A stretch of DNA of 64,000 nt, taken from the NCBI GenBank assembly GCA_900291925.1, contig UWYS01000006.1, positions 1-64,000 of the forward strand, given 5' to 3'. This stretch comes from Thecaphora thlaspeos (Eukaryota; Basidiomycota; Ustilaginomycetes; Urocystidales; Glomosporiaceae). The notes under the pieces are model-generated. The model worked only from the letters and a program-made list of their open reading frames with translations. It did not search any database and was not told where the DNA came from. Positions within the stretch are counted from its first letter, which is position 1, and every line of letters starts with the position of its first letter. Of the stretch, positions 1 to 9,640 are shown piece by piece. The translations under genes and the position numbers were made by a program.

Positions 1-313
1 AACCCTAACCCTAACCCTAACCCTAACCCTAACCCTAACCCTAACCCTAACCCTAACCCTAACCCTAACCCTAACCCTAACCCTAACCCTAACCCTAACC
101 CTAACCCTAACCCTAACCCTAACCCTAACCCTAACCCTAACCCTAACCCTAACCCTAACCCTAACCCTAACCCTAACCCTAACCCTAACCCTTACCCTAA
201 CCCTAACCCTAACCCTTAACCCTAACCCTAACCCTTAACCCTAACCCCTTAAGCCTGACCCTTAACCCTTGTCCTTATCATTCTCCTGAAGCCTTTCCCT
301 TATCCCTAACCCT
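1..313. repeat. Telomere: (AACCCT)n, degenerating inward
   Basis: Bases 1-192 are 32 uninterrupted AACCCT units. From 193 variants appear (TTACCCT, AACCCTTAACCCT, CCCCTTAAGCCTGACCC) and the last recognisable piece, TATCCCTAACCC, ends near 313. The C-rich strand reads 5' to 3' into the chromosome, as expected at a left end, and corresponds to TTAGGG on the 3' overhang strand. The window therefore starts at a natural chromosome end. Confidence 0.98.
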
Positions 314-720
314 TTTGATCTTCAAGTCAGAGCAGGCAATTGAAAATGCAGCAAATTAATTATATAATTCGATAATGTGTATTTTCACGGGCTGCCGGCG
401 CACTGAGCGCACAGACCAGCCCATGGGTCCGGCCGCTCTGCCATACGCCCCTCGCTCTCGTCGTCCCTCCGTCGTCTCTCCGTCCCCTCTTCCTCTTCGA
501 CGCCACGATCCCCCTATCTACCCTGACCCTCGACTCTCTCGCCGCCGCCGCCGCTCGCCTCTGGTGTCCTTCGGAGCTCTACGTATTGCTCGTGGCCACG
601 ACTACTTCCTGCCCCTGTCACGCTCTCGCGCCTTTGCTTGCTTGCTTGCTTGCTTCGCTGGCTCGAGCGCATCAACGTCTATCGCATCGCATCGCATCGC
701 ATCGCATCGCATCGCATGCC
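314..720. other. Telomere-MDM10 spacer with ATCGC and CTTG tracts
   Basis: About 400 bp separate the telomeric DNA from the MDM10 start codon. It holds an AT-richer patch (about 325-378), then a C/T-rich stretch, a CTTG tetranucleotide run (634-655) and seven perfect ATCGC pentamers (681-715) ending five bases before the ATG. No gene is seen; it must contain the MDM10 promoter and 5' leader. Confidence 0.7.
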
Positions 721-2014
721 ATGTACGACTTCGTCTCGTATCTCCTCCGCCGCTACTTTGACGCTACTGCCTGGAACCAGCACAACTCCTACCTCAACCT
801 CACCGCCTCGTCGGCCGCGCTGCTCGACTTCACCATCCCCTCTGGCCTCTCGCTTTCCTTCTCTGCCCCTCCGTCGTCGTCCTTCTTCACCTCCTACCGC
901 CTCGCCGCTCTCCCCAATCTGCGCGGCGCGGTGGGCTACATCTACTCCTCCACCGACAATCCCCTCCACCTCGCCAGCTCCGAGCGCCACGTCAACTTCA
1001 AGCACATCGTCCAGCGCTTTCGCATCACCGAGGCCCCGCGCCCGCCCCAACCAAAGCAACCTACCTGGCTCGCTCGCCAGCCGCTCGACCAGAAGCGCGA
1101 CTACCTCGTGTACGGATGTATGCACCTCCCCTCCTCACGTCTTGATGCGCTCTACACGGTCCGCATCTCGCCCACTTGGCAGCTCCTCGTCACCGCCGTC
1201 TCCACCCCGCCAAAGTACCCGCTAGACGCCCTCGCCTCTTCCAACAGCACCGCCGCCACCGCCACCGCCACCGCCACCGCCGCCGCTTCGACATCGTCGC
1301 TCGGTGCGGCGCCGCCCGGGTCGACCAACCTCCAGCTGACGCTGCAGAACGACACGGGCAGGTGGTTTACAGAGTACAGCTACTCCGCCGACGATGCACT
1401 GTGGGGCTTTCGCGTGCTGCACAACTTCGGCACGCCGTCCAGCAACGGCCGCGGCCGCGGCTCGTCGCTGGCCTACTCGGCCGGCGAGGTCAACGACCCG
1501 TCGCGCAGCAGCCACTTGAGCACACCGTCTACCTACCCTCCCAGCGGCGCAGCGAGGACCGCGACGCCAGCCGCCAAGCGCCGGATCAACGAGAGCAGCC
1601 CCGCCTCATCGTCTTCGTCGGACGAGAGCGACCAGGTCGTGGGCCGCGGCCTCCGCGGCCGCTTCAGCGCCGGGGCCGAGGTGTTTGTCTCGACCGTGGA
1701 AAAGAGCGCCGGTCTCTCTACTGGTATCCGCTTCGCCACGCTGCCCGAACCCTCGTCCACGTCGACGAGCGGTGGCGCGAGCGGGAGCGGGAGCAGTGGC
1801 GGTGGCGGTGGCGGTGGCGGTGGCGGTGGACCGAGTCAGCCTCCGACGGTCCTGACGGCGACGCTGAACCCGATGATGGGACATCTCAGCACCGCGTATG
1901 CGGCGAGGATGGCGCGCGACCTCGTCGTCTGCTCTCGTTTCGACTTTAACGTCTACAGCTACGAGAGCGAGTTGTCGATCGGAGGCGAGTACTGGCTGAG
2001 AGCGTCTCCTACGT

Positions 2015-2045
<31 letters not shown>

Positions 2046-2616
2046 GGCCGCGAGTCGAACGCCACTTTCACGTTCCCCCGCCTCACCGACGACGACGACG
2101 ACGACGACGACGACGGGCACGCCGCCGACAGAAGGACTGCCTGATCTTCGACCCTCGACACGAGCGCAAAAAGCCATCGTCGAAGCATCGACTCCCTCTC
2201 CCTCTGCCTCCGCATCTACGCACCATTTCGACCAAGAGCCTTCCACCAGCCTACGCGACCCACCCTCTGCCGCAGTCGACGACGACACACCGACGCCCTA
2301 CTCCCTCCGCGACGCATCCCCCTCTGCTCCCTCTATCCTTCCTACCACAGCAGCACCACCCTCTTCACCCGCCCCCGCATCCGCCATCGCCGCACCGATC
2401 ACGGGCGTCCTCAAGGCGCGCATCTCGACAACGTCAGACATCCGTCTGCTGTGGCAGGGTCGGTTGCGCAACTGCCTCGTCGCTCTCGGTGTCCGCGCCG
2501 ATCTCGACGGTGCAGGGCTGGCAAAGGGTGTAGCGAGCGTGGGGATGAGGACGCCTTCCGCCGGTCAGTCTGGCATAGTCAAGAGCGTAGGTATCGAGGT
2601 CATGTACTTCTCCTGA
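721..2616 (+). CDS. MDM10: Mdm10, mitochondrial outer-membrane beta-barrel (ERMES/SAM subunit)
   Basis: Single-exon gene, 631 residues. The start MYDFVSYLLRRYFDATAWN followed by NSYLNLTASSAALLDF and, at the end, an LLWQGRLRN...GIEVMYFS segment are Mdm10 hallmarks. Mdm10 is a porin-like outer-membrane barrel that anchors the ER-mitochondria encounter structure with Mmm1, Mdm12 and Mdm34, and also works with the SAM complex in barrel assembly. An upstream in-frame start at 586 exists, but residue 1 at 721 matches the family N-terminus. The protein is longer than yeast Mdm10 (just under 500 residues) because of low-complexity inserts: poly-Ala near residues 170-185, a Gly run near 360-370, an Ala run near 430-440 and a Thr run near 460. 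It is the first gene after the telomere. Confidence 0.9.
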
Positions 2617-2850
2617 GGGCGACGCGGTGTTGCACGATGGCGTGGCATGATCTCATGCGCGCGCGCACACACACACACACACACGCTCGCAGCACGCACG
2701 TCGTCTTTCGGGTCGGACGGACGTGGGATGGACTTGCACGACCACGAGATCGAATTGCAATTTGCGGAGCCTACAACAGAGACACTAGAGACGGTCGAGG
2801 GTCCCCCCCCTATGGTATGCAGACGGCGGGGTGTCGAGGAAAGGGGGACC
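2617..2850. other. Short intergenic stretch with CA microsatellite
   Basis: This is the convergent junction between MDM10 and the minus-strand gene. It contains a GC then AC dinucleotide run at about 2658-2684. Nothing else is recognised. Confidence 0.5.
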
Positions 2851-3732
2851 CTACAAAACCATCCTGTTGGCAAGGTACGACGCAGCCGCGAGGCTAGGAG
2901 CGGACCTCCAGAGCGTCTCGGCATCGGGGTTCCTCGACGCTGCTGCGCCTCCGACGCGTTGCGGGCTAGGAGGCTCGACGGTCAACCTGGGCGGTCGAAG
3001 CGTGGCGTCGCCCTTTGTTGCACGCGGGTTGTACGAGTCGATGGGGAGGTATGCGTATCCCTCCGTGACCGAGCAAGAGGGAGCATCGTACTTCGTAGGC
3101 GAGGTCTGTGGAGTCGTGACCGTTGAACTGCAGGGTGAGGACGAGGTGCTGCACGACGAGGAGCTCGAGTAGGCGTGCGACGCCATCGTGCTGCTGTTGG
3201 ACGAGAGGTCGACGTAGCTTCCGACTCCCCATCCTCCCGCTCCCGAGAGCGGCGAGGGAGAGGTGGGAGAAGCGACGGCGGTGCTGGAGTAGAAGACGTC
3301 TCCCCAGGACGAGCGCGTCGATGCAGGGGCTACCGACCTTGTCGTCTGGCCGCACGAGTGCGTCTTCTGGTGGTGGTGGTGCCGGTACTGCGTAGGGGAC
3401 GGGGTGGGCTGGTAGCCAGCCCATCCATCGCCCGCCGGTCGACCAGGCAGCGACGAATCAAGCGACCTCCTTCCTCCGCCCGTCCAAGTCGCTCCACCGT
3501 CTCCGTACGTCGTCAAGTCGACCGACATCGTCGTCGCTCCAGTGAAGGATGCGGCGCGGACGACGGCTTCCCTCTCCCTCCTCCTGGCCAGTCTCTTTCG
3601 CTTCTCCTGCGACATGCGAGCTCGACCCTTTTTCTTGTCCCAACCTCTGCAGGCGGCTTCGGAGTCGGTGGTGAAGGTGGAGTCGGCGGGTGAGAGCGGA
3701 CTCGTGGGGCAGGCGAGGAGGGGCATGGCCAT
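2851..3732 (-). CDS. Hypothetical Ser-rich basic protein
   Basis: Open frame of 293 residues from the ATG at 3732; the frame stays open to an ATG at 3957, so the start is uncertain. I chose 3732 because the upstream part is a poly-Arg, non-protein-like extension. The N-terminal third has a strongly basic segment (WDKKKGRARMSQEKRKRLARRRER), here reported only as a basic block near residues 30-55, which could be a nuclear localisation signal or nucleic-acid-binding helix. The rest is rich in Ser, Thr, Pro and Gly with a poly-His patch. I recognise no domain. It converges on MDM10. It could be a lineage-specific regulatory protein or a spurious ORF; codon choice (third-position C/G) favours real coding. 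Confidence 0.45.
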   Translation of the reverse strand: MAMPLLACPTSPLSPADSTFTTDSEAACRGWDKKKGRARMSQEKRKRLARRREREAVVRAASFTGATTMSVDLTTYGDGGATWTGGGRRSLDSSLPGRPAGDGWAGYQPTPSPTQYRHHHHQKTHSCGQTTRSVAPASTRSSWGDVFYSSTAVASPTSPSPLSGAGGWGVGSYVDLSSNSSTMASHAYSSSSSCSTSSSPCSSTVTTPQTSPTKYDAPSCSVTEGYAYLPIDSYNPRATKGDATLRPPRLTVEPPSPQRVGGAAASRNPDAETLWRSAPSLAAASYLANRMVL

Positions 3733-4540
3733 GGCATTGGCTGTCAGGAAATGCCAAAAGGCCGAGCGCAACTTGAAAGCATGCAGCCGGCCTGCTGCGA
3801 TGCGGATGCAGATGCGGCGGCGGCGGCGGCGGCGGGCGGGCGGGCGCAGACCTACTGTACTGGAACGGTAGGTGGGCAGTGCAATACAACCTGCACTACC
3901 ACTCAACCAAAAACCAAGAAACTGAGTGTAAAGTAAATCACGAAACCCTAAGATCATGCTGCTCGAGCAGCTCGGAAGCCGAACAAATCAAGAATCCAAA
4001 TCACAGCCAGATGGCACGCCGCGCCTCCCTGTCTGAGGTGCATCGATGCGCGCCACCTCTCTCTCTCTCTCTCTCCCTCTCTGACCCCGCCTTTCGATGC
4101 TGCGTTCAAGGGTTGTGGATCCACTTACTATGTACGCATACTGAGAGAGCAAGTGCAAGCCAAGTGCAAGCCAGGCGCAAGCCAGAGATAGTCTTAGTGT
4201 TTCAAGGCACGTCGGCGTGGTAACTACCACAACCAGGGGCACACGTCCTTGCATTGCCGTGACCTATTCAGGACGTCTCTCGACGAGACCATGTCAGGGG
4301 ACGATAGGCAAGGTGCGCATCCAAACGCCGGCTCGGAGCGCGCAGACGGTGCGGTGGGGGGTGTCGGCTGGCAGCTGCGGAATCTCCTTTATCGGCGCGT
4401 TTCCTTGGGTGTCCCATGCCGGGCTTGTCTTTGTGAGGCGCGTGCTATTCGGTGCCGAAGAAAAGAACAAAAACAAAATATCGTGCGAGTAAACACGCGG
4501 ACGGTTGGACGCGTCGCCCGTGAACGCGCCCGCGCCAACG
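3733..4540. other. Intergenic, no gene seen
   Basis: Upstream region of the minus-strand Ser-rich gene. It contains a CT run (4059-4082) and a triplicated AAGTGCAAGCC-like motif near 4150-4180. No convincing ORF, RNA gene or motif is visible. Confidence 0.4.
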
Positions 4541-4734
4541 CTCCCGGAGTGATCGGGCGAAAATTCCAACTCTTCGTCATATCGGGCGTGAAGATGCAGC
4601 CTTCGGAAAATGGGCTGACGGACATATCGGGCGCGAGGCAAAATTAACAGTAGTATCGGGCAAAGTGATATTTCGCCGTCAGTCGTATCGCGCTGAAAAT
4701 CTAAGCTCGGGGCCTTATCGGGCTCCGGGGCACA
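4541..4734. repeat. Degenerate ~30-bp repeats with ATCGGGC core
   Basis: ATCGGGC or a one-base variant occurs at about 4552, 4581, 4626, 4655, 4687 and 4717. Spacings are 29, 45, 29, 32 and 30 bases, close to half (or three-quarters) of the 60-bp period of the adjacent array. The sequence between cores is not conserved. It forms the left border of the repeat island. Confidence 0.6.
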
Positions 4735-6660
4735 TTGACCGATCTTAACCGCGTCTCGCGCGGATCAACACGCGAAAGCCGAGACGCGTCATTCCCTCGA
4801 ACGCGTCTTGCGCGAGTAAACAAGAGACAGGCAAGACGCGTCGATCCGCGGACACCCGCTGACGCGTCTCGCCCAAATAATCACGCGACAGGCAAGACGC
4901 GTCGAAAGCTGGCCAAAAATTACGCGTCTCGCGCGGGTAAATATGCAGCAGCAGGCAAGACGCGTCGAAAGCTGGCCAAAAATTACGCGTCTCGCGCGGG
5001 TAAATATGCAGCAGCAGGCAAGACGCGTCGTTGCTTGGCACCAACTGACGCGTCTCGCCCGAATCGACACGCGGCACGAAAGACGCGTCGGCAAATGATC
5101 GACGCGTCCCGCCCGAATAAATACGCGGCTGGCAAGACGCGTCGACAGCTGGCCCTAATTGTCGCGTCTCGCGCGAGATTACACGCGGCAGGCAGGATGC
5201 GTCGACCCCTAGCCGCCACTGACACGTTTCGCGCCAAACAACATGCGGGCATCAAGTCGCGTCTCGCGCGAGCAAACGGGACCTGCCAGACGCGTCAGCC
5301 ATATGACTGTCCGACGCGTCTCGCGCAGTTAACAAGGCGCGTCTTCCCTCCCGACGCGTCGCGCGCGAAATCACAGGCAACCAGCAAGGCGCATCAATTT
5401 TCGCGTCCGCCTGACGCGTCCACGCGGGTAAACATGCTGCAGGCAACACGCGACAACCACAATGCATAGTGAACGAATCGCGCGAGTGAACACGCGGCCA
5501 GCAAGGCAGGTCGATCCTGAACCCGCCTGCCGCGATTCGCGCGAAAAAAATTGGCACCTGTAAGACGCGTCGACCCCGCGTCCGTGAGACGCGTCTCGCG
5601 TGAATTTTGAAGCCGCCAGGGGCGCGTCGCGTCGTTCCTCTGGTGCGTCTCGCGCGATAGGAAATAAGGCCAGCAAGACGCGTCGTCTAGGCCAAAGCTG
5701 TCGCGTCTTGCGCGAGTAAATACAAAGCCAGCAGCACGCGTCTCGCGGGCCAAGGCCATCGCGTCTCGCGCAAATCAACACGCGGCCTGGAAAAAGCGTC
5801 GTTTAACCCTCGCACGCAGCGCAAGACGCGACAGGCCATCTGACGCGTCTCGCACGAGTAACATGTGGGCTCCTGCAAAACGCGTCGATCTCGCGTTCGC
5901 CAAACGCGTCTCGCGCGAGTAAACACGCTTACAATGGCCCTTCGACTGGCGGCCGGCGCCAACGCGACTCGCGCGAGTCAAATTGCGGCAGGCATGACGC
6001 GTCGTCTGGGCCTGCGTCGGCACGTCACGCACGAGTAAACACCCGGCTGAAAAGACGCGCCGAACCCTGATTTATCTGGCGCGACTCGCGCGAGTGAACA
6101 CGGGAAAAGCGAGACGCGTCGACCTTTAGTTCGCATAACCTGTCTCGCGCAAATCAGCAAGAGGCAGGCAAGGCACGTCGACCGGTAGTTCAAGAGACGC
6201 GTCTTACGTGAGTAAGCACGCGGCCATCGAGAAGCGTGGTCCGTCAAGGCGCCGACGCGTCTCGTGCGAGTGAACATGCCGACTAAGGCGCGTCGACCGG
6301 GACACGCTGATCAAGCCGAATTTGACGCGACTCGCGCGAGTCAATTTGTGACCGGCAAGACGCGTCGTTCCCGCGGGCTTTAACGCGTCTCGCGCGAGTA
6401 AACAAGCTGCCTGCAAGACGCGTCGTCCGGGCTGAAACCAGCGCGTCTCGCGCGATTTAACAAGTTGACCAAGGCGCGTCGATCGAGACGCGTTGTGCAA
6501 ATTGAGGCGCACGCGTCTCGCGCAAGTGAACACGCCGGTCAAGGCGCGTCGAGCGGCCAAAGTCGACGCGTCGCGCGCGAGTGAACAAGCCTAAGGCGCG
6601 TTGACGGCGCCGGCTCCCTCGCGTCTTCTCTGGAAGTGACGCGCCAGCCCGCCCTGCTGC
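4735..6660. repeat. ~60-bp tandem array with GACGCGTC/TCGCGCGA palindromes
   Basis: About 30 degenerate units. A typical unit starts GACGCGTC TCGCGCGA GTAAACACGCGGC, continues to AAGACGCGTCG, and is followed by roughly 12-17 variable bases. Early units start at 4861, 4921, 4984, 5047, 5101, 5161 and 5221; the period later drifts. Two neighbouring units (4895-5030) are nearly identical, showing recent duplication, whereas others share only the palindromes. By eye there are more than 30 ACGCGT sites in 1.9 kb. Many units carry GTAAACA or GTAAATA between palindromes. Because the unit is a multiple of three and stop-poor, several frames are open on both strands; I do not regard these as genes. 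Confidence 0.9.
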
Positions 6661-6830
6661 GGCGCGTCTTCGTCGCGTCCCTCCAGGTGTCAACGCAGTG
6701 GCACACCCTTCTGCGGCGCGTCTCGTCGGCGCGTCGCGCCCTCGCGTCTTCTCTGGGAGCGACGCGCTGGCCCGCCTTGTTGTTGTCCGTCACGCTCCGT
6801 CGGCGCGTTTCCAAAGCGTCTGGTGGGGAA
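6590..6830. repeat. Array-related GCGCGTC/CGCTGGCCC half-repeats
   Basis: At the right edge of the 60-bp array the units change to pieces such as GGCGCGTCTTC, CTCGCGTCTTCTCTGG and GACGCGCTGGCCCGCC, repeated two or three times. Similar pieces in the same orientation recur at 8580-8960. They look like a second, more decayed subfamily. Confidence 0.55.
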
Positions 6831-7529
6831 CGTCCAGGTCGTCAGACAGAAGTTTAGCGTGGGATATGGGGGTCGGCGGTCATCATGGCTCATCTGCGAG
6901 GTACTCACACTAGGGCTACCACCAGGATCACTCATCGTCCTGGCGTCGGACAACAAGCACCTTGGCAAACACACGCAGCGGCCCATGGAAGCGGGTCCTT
7001 GGAGGTCCCCTCGTTGCCCACCACACCCGTCGCTCCCTGTTTTGCTGTTCGCACGTTACGACCGATTGCCCGCTCGCCCTGGTGAAACCAATCTGATTGT
7101 ATTGCTTCTACGAGAGCGACGAAGCTGTACTTGCCTGTGTATCCGAGTGCCAGTCTGGAGGGTGAAGAGGAAGGCAATCTGCGTGCGTAGAGGCCAGAAA
7201 CGTGAGCGGTCTGACGGTCAGTACCGATTGTGAGGATGGCGTCGCCTTTAACGCGGTGATTCGGTAGTTGCTGCGGTGCCAGCGGCAGTGTCGTTCTCGT
7301 GTATGCGTGCGTCGTGGTAGCAGCGGCACTGGCGTTGGTGCCGTCGTCAACGTCTTTGGCGGTGGGAACAGTGGTGGTGGTGGTGGTGGGAGACGAGAGG
7401 ATCAAAGGAAAAGGGATCGGAACACAAAGAATTAGGGTCTGCTGCTGGACATTATCGACAAATGGGCGTTGGGCAGAGCATGGTGAAGGGAGCGAGAAGT
7501 GGATGAGATTAGGCATACTCGTTCAGTTC
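6831..7529. other. Repeat-island interior, no gene seen
   Basis: This stretch has overlapping ORFs on both strands but none with recognisable protein character. A GTGGTGGTGG run lies at about 7370-7390. I see no promoter or RNA gene. Confidence 0.4.
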
Positions 7530-8290
7530 GAGCAGGGCGGAAGACAAGGTCGGGACGAGCAAGGGCGAGAGTTGGGCGAGCTGGCCGAGCGAGGGCGGGG
7601 CGAGCAAGGGCAAGAACGAGGGCAAGGTGGTCGAGGGCGAGAGGGATGGTGATGGTGGTAGGGCATGACGTGCGGGCGGAGGGCGAGCTAAGTAATGGAA
7701 AGACGAGGGCGAGCTGGTCGAGGGCGTTGACGGAGGAGCGGGCGAGGGCGAGGAAAAGTTCAGCGAGGCCGAGCAAGGGCAGGGAAGGCGGAGAGAGCTG
7801 GGGCCGGCGTCGGGCGAAAGCAAGCAACGAGATGGCAGGCGTGCGCAACGGGAGGGCGGACGGCTGCAACGGATGGGCCAACGCGGGCAACAGGATGGCA
7901 AAGGCGAGCAACCTAAGGTTGGAAGCGTACAATGAGAGGGCGGACGGGTGCAGCGGGCAGGCGAATGGGTGCAACGAGGGTGAATGCGAGCAACGGGAAG
8001 GCGATAGCAAGCAACGGGAGGCCGAGAGGAAGCAACGAGGGTGAACGCAAGCAACGGGGGCGAAAGGAAGCAACGAAGGCGAAAGCGAGCAACCATGGCG
8101 AGCAACCAGGGCGAGAGAAAGAAACGAGGGCAAAAGGGAGTAACCAGAGCGAGCAACGGGAGCGACAGGAAGCAACCAGGGCAAGCAACCAGGGAGAAAG
8201 AGCAACGAGAGAACAGGCAACGAGAGGGCAGGGTGGGCTAGAGCAGGGTGGGCGAGGGCAAGGTGGGCGAAGGCAGGGCCAGGGTTACGG
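7530..8290. repeat. Purine-rich degenerate minisatellite (GCAACGRGGGCGA type)
   Basis: The plus strand is almost pure purine over long stretches. From about 7960 a GCAAC core recurs at 7990, 8011, 8032, 8051, 8070, 8089, 8102 and 8153, with spacings of 13-21 bases, joined by GGGCGA, GGAGGC and GAAAG linkers. The left half (7530-7760) uses GGGCGAG cores. The 342-residue minus-strand ORF across it is Leu/Pro/Ser repeats caused by the DNA repeat, so I do not call it a gene. Confidence 0.75.
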
Positions 8291-8579
8291 CCGTGCAAGG
8301 CTTGGGCAAACGGTGCGAGGGCGAAGGTGGTGGTGATTGTGGTGGTAGAGTGGAGGGAGCGCACCCGCGGTACTGATCCCGGACAACTTAGAAAAAAACA
8401 CAAAAAAAAAAAAAAAAAAACCCCCCGGAGAAACGCAATGGTGAGCGGAAGCCCCGACAAGCGTGTTGAATTTTCGTACGGCTATGTTTGACTTAATCAA
8501 GACTGACGGGAACCGGCGAGGTGGAGGTGGTGGTGGTGGGACGATTGAGGTGCGGCGGAGGGGACTCAGAAAGTTGCGA
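8291..8579. other. Island interior with A19C6 homopolymer junction
   Basis: Contains an A run (8402-8420) directly abutting six C and then GG. A GGTGGT run follows near 8521-8540. No gene is seen. Confidence 0.5.
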
Positions 8580-8960
8580 GGTATCGGCGCGTCTTCAACC
8601 GTGCCGACGCGCTGGCATGGCCAAAACACAGCTGTGCGTCCGCTTCCAAGTGAACGGGCCAACGCGGCCTGCATACATTGCCTTCACGTCGCGGTGCTGA
8701 AGTGCTGGCCTTTGCGGCTCTCTTTCTGGACTAATGTGCTGGCCCGGCCTATTGTGGGTGCGTCTCCTTCAGTGATGGCACGCTCGCTTGGCCCAAACAA
8801 AGCCTCGCCCATCCTTGGGGGCCGACGTGCGGGCCCGGCCAGACGCAACGACGCATCTCCTTTGTTAACGCGTCTTTTTCGGAGCCGGCTCGCCGGCTCG
8901 CCTTGTTTTTGCCGGCGCGTCTTGTTGGCGCGTCTCCCTCAGTGCCAACGTGTATTCATT
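8580..8960. repeat. Second copy of the GCGCGTC/TGGCCCGGCC half-repeats
   Basis: Pieces such as GGCGCGTCTTC, GACGCGCTGGC, TGCTGGCCCGGCC and GGCGCGTCTCCCTCAGTGCC repeat with a loose 60-75 bp spacing. They resemble 6590-6830 and run in the same direction. Confidence 0.5.
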
Positions 8961-9229
8961 GATGGTACTTCATTTGTTAAATAGACCGGATGGCACAAAG
9001 GACTGCTCCAAGCAGCTCTGTCATCTGATTGACCCACCGAAGACTGATTTCACCATTGCCAATTCCATGCGGCCAAGCAGAGCTAGTCCTTTCAGGCCCA
9101 ATCCGTGGAAATCTGGAAAAACTCGGTCTTACCCGATCACCGATGATTGGCAAAATGCCCGATCAGCTGTGAACAAATCTGGATTGATTTTTTTTTGCCC
9201 GGACAGACGCGGTCAATAGGGGACGAAGG
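8961..9229. other. Island interior, no gene seen
   Basis: Slightly AT-richer, with ACCCGATC (9131) and GCCCGATC (9157) and a T9 run near 9188. No gene is recognised. Confidence 0.4.
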
Positions 9230-9640
9230 TTGAACGTTTACTCGCTCGAAACTTCCGGGCTCGACGCACCTAAATGCTTTTTTCTCCCTCGCGCGAGACA
9301 TGCTCTGCCGGTACGATCAAGAACCACGCAACTCAGGCAAGAGGCGGCGTTGAGCCGCAGGTCGACGCGTCTTGAGGTGGAAGTAGGCCGCATGAACACC
9401 CGCGCGAGACGCGCTTGCTTGGTCGACGCGTCTTTATGGGGAGGCCAACTCGCGTGTTTACTCGACGTGATGAGGAGGCAGGCCTCGTGTTTACTCGCCC
9501 GAGACGCGCTAACAGCCGACGCGACTTGATGTGGAGGTGGGCCGCGTGTTCACCCGCGCGATACGCGCCCGCGGCAGACGAAACTTGAGTCGGGGTGGGC
9601 CCCGTGCTTACTCGCGCGAGACGCGTCTGCAAACATGTAT
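9230..9640. repeat. Inverted second cluster of the GACGCGTC-type repeat
   Basis: About five or six units in the opposite orientation to the main array: the plus strand here reads GTGTTTACTCG followed by CGCGAGACGCG. Unit spacing is about 62-64 bp. This subfamily has a conserved TTGAGGTGGA or TTGATGTGGAGGTGGGCC linker, absent from the main array but shared (reverse complement) with the copy near 55 kb. Confidence 0.8.

Noticed and set aside
4735..5469. 244-residue ORF with a 20-residue repeat (KTRRKLAKNYASRAG type)
   Set aside because: The 20-residue period is just the 60-bp DNA repeat; several other frames on both strands are open for the same reason and conservation follows DNA palindromes, not codons.
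4861..6500. CRISPR-like alternation of conserved blocks and variable spacers
   Set aside because: Eukaryotic subtelomere, blocks are degenerate and of unequal length, no cas genes; it is a satellite-type array.
7432..8460. 342-residue minus-strand ORF rich in Leu, Pro, Ala and Ser
   Set aside because: It lies on the purine minisatellite and its repeats mirror the DNA repeat.
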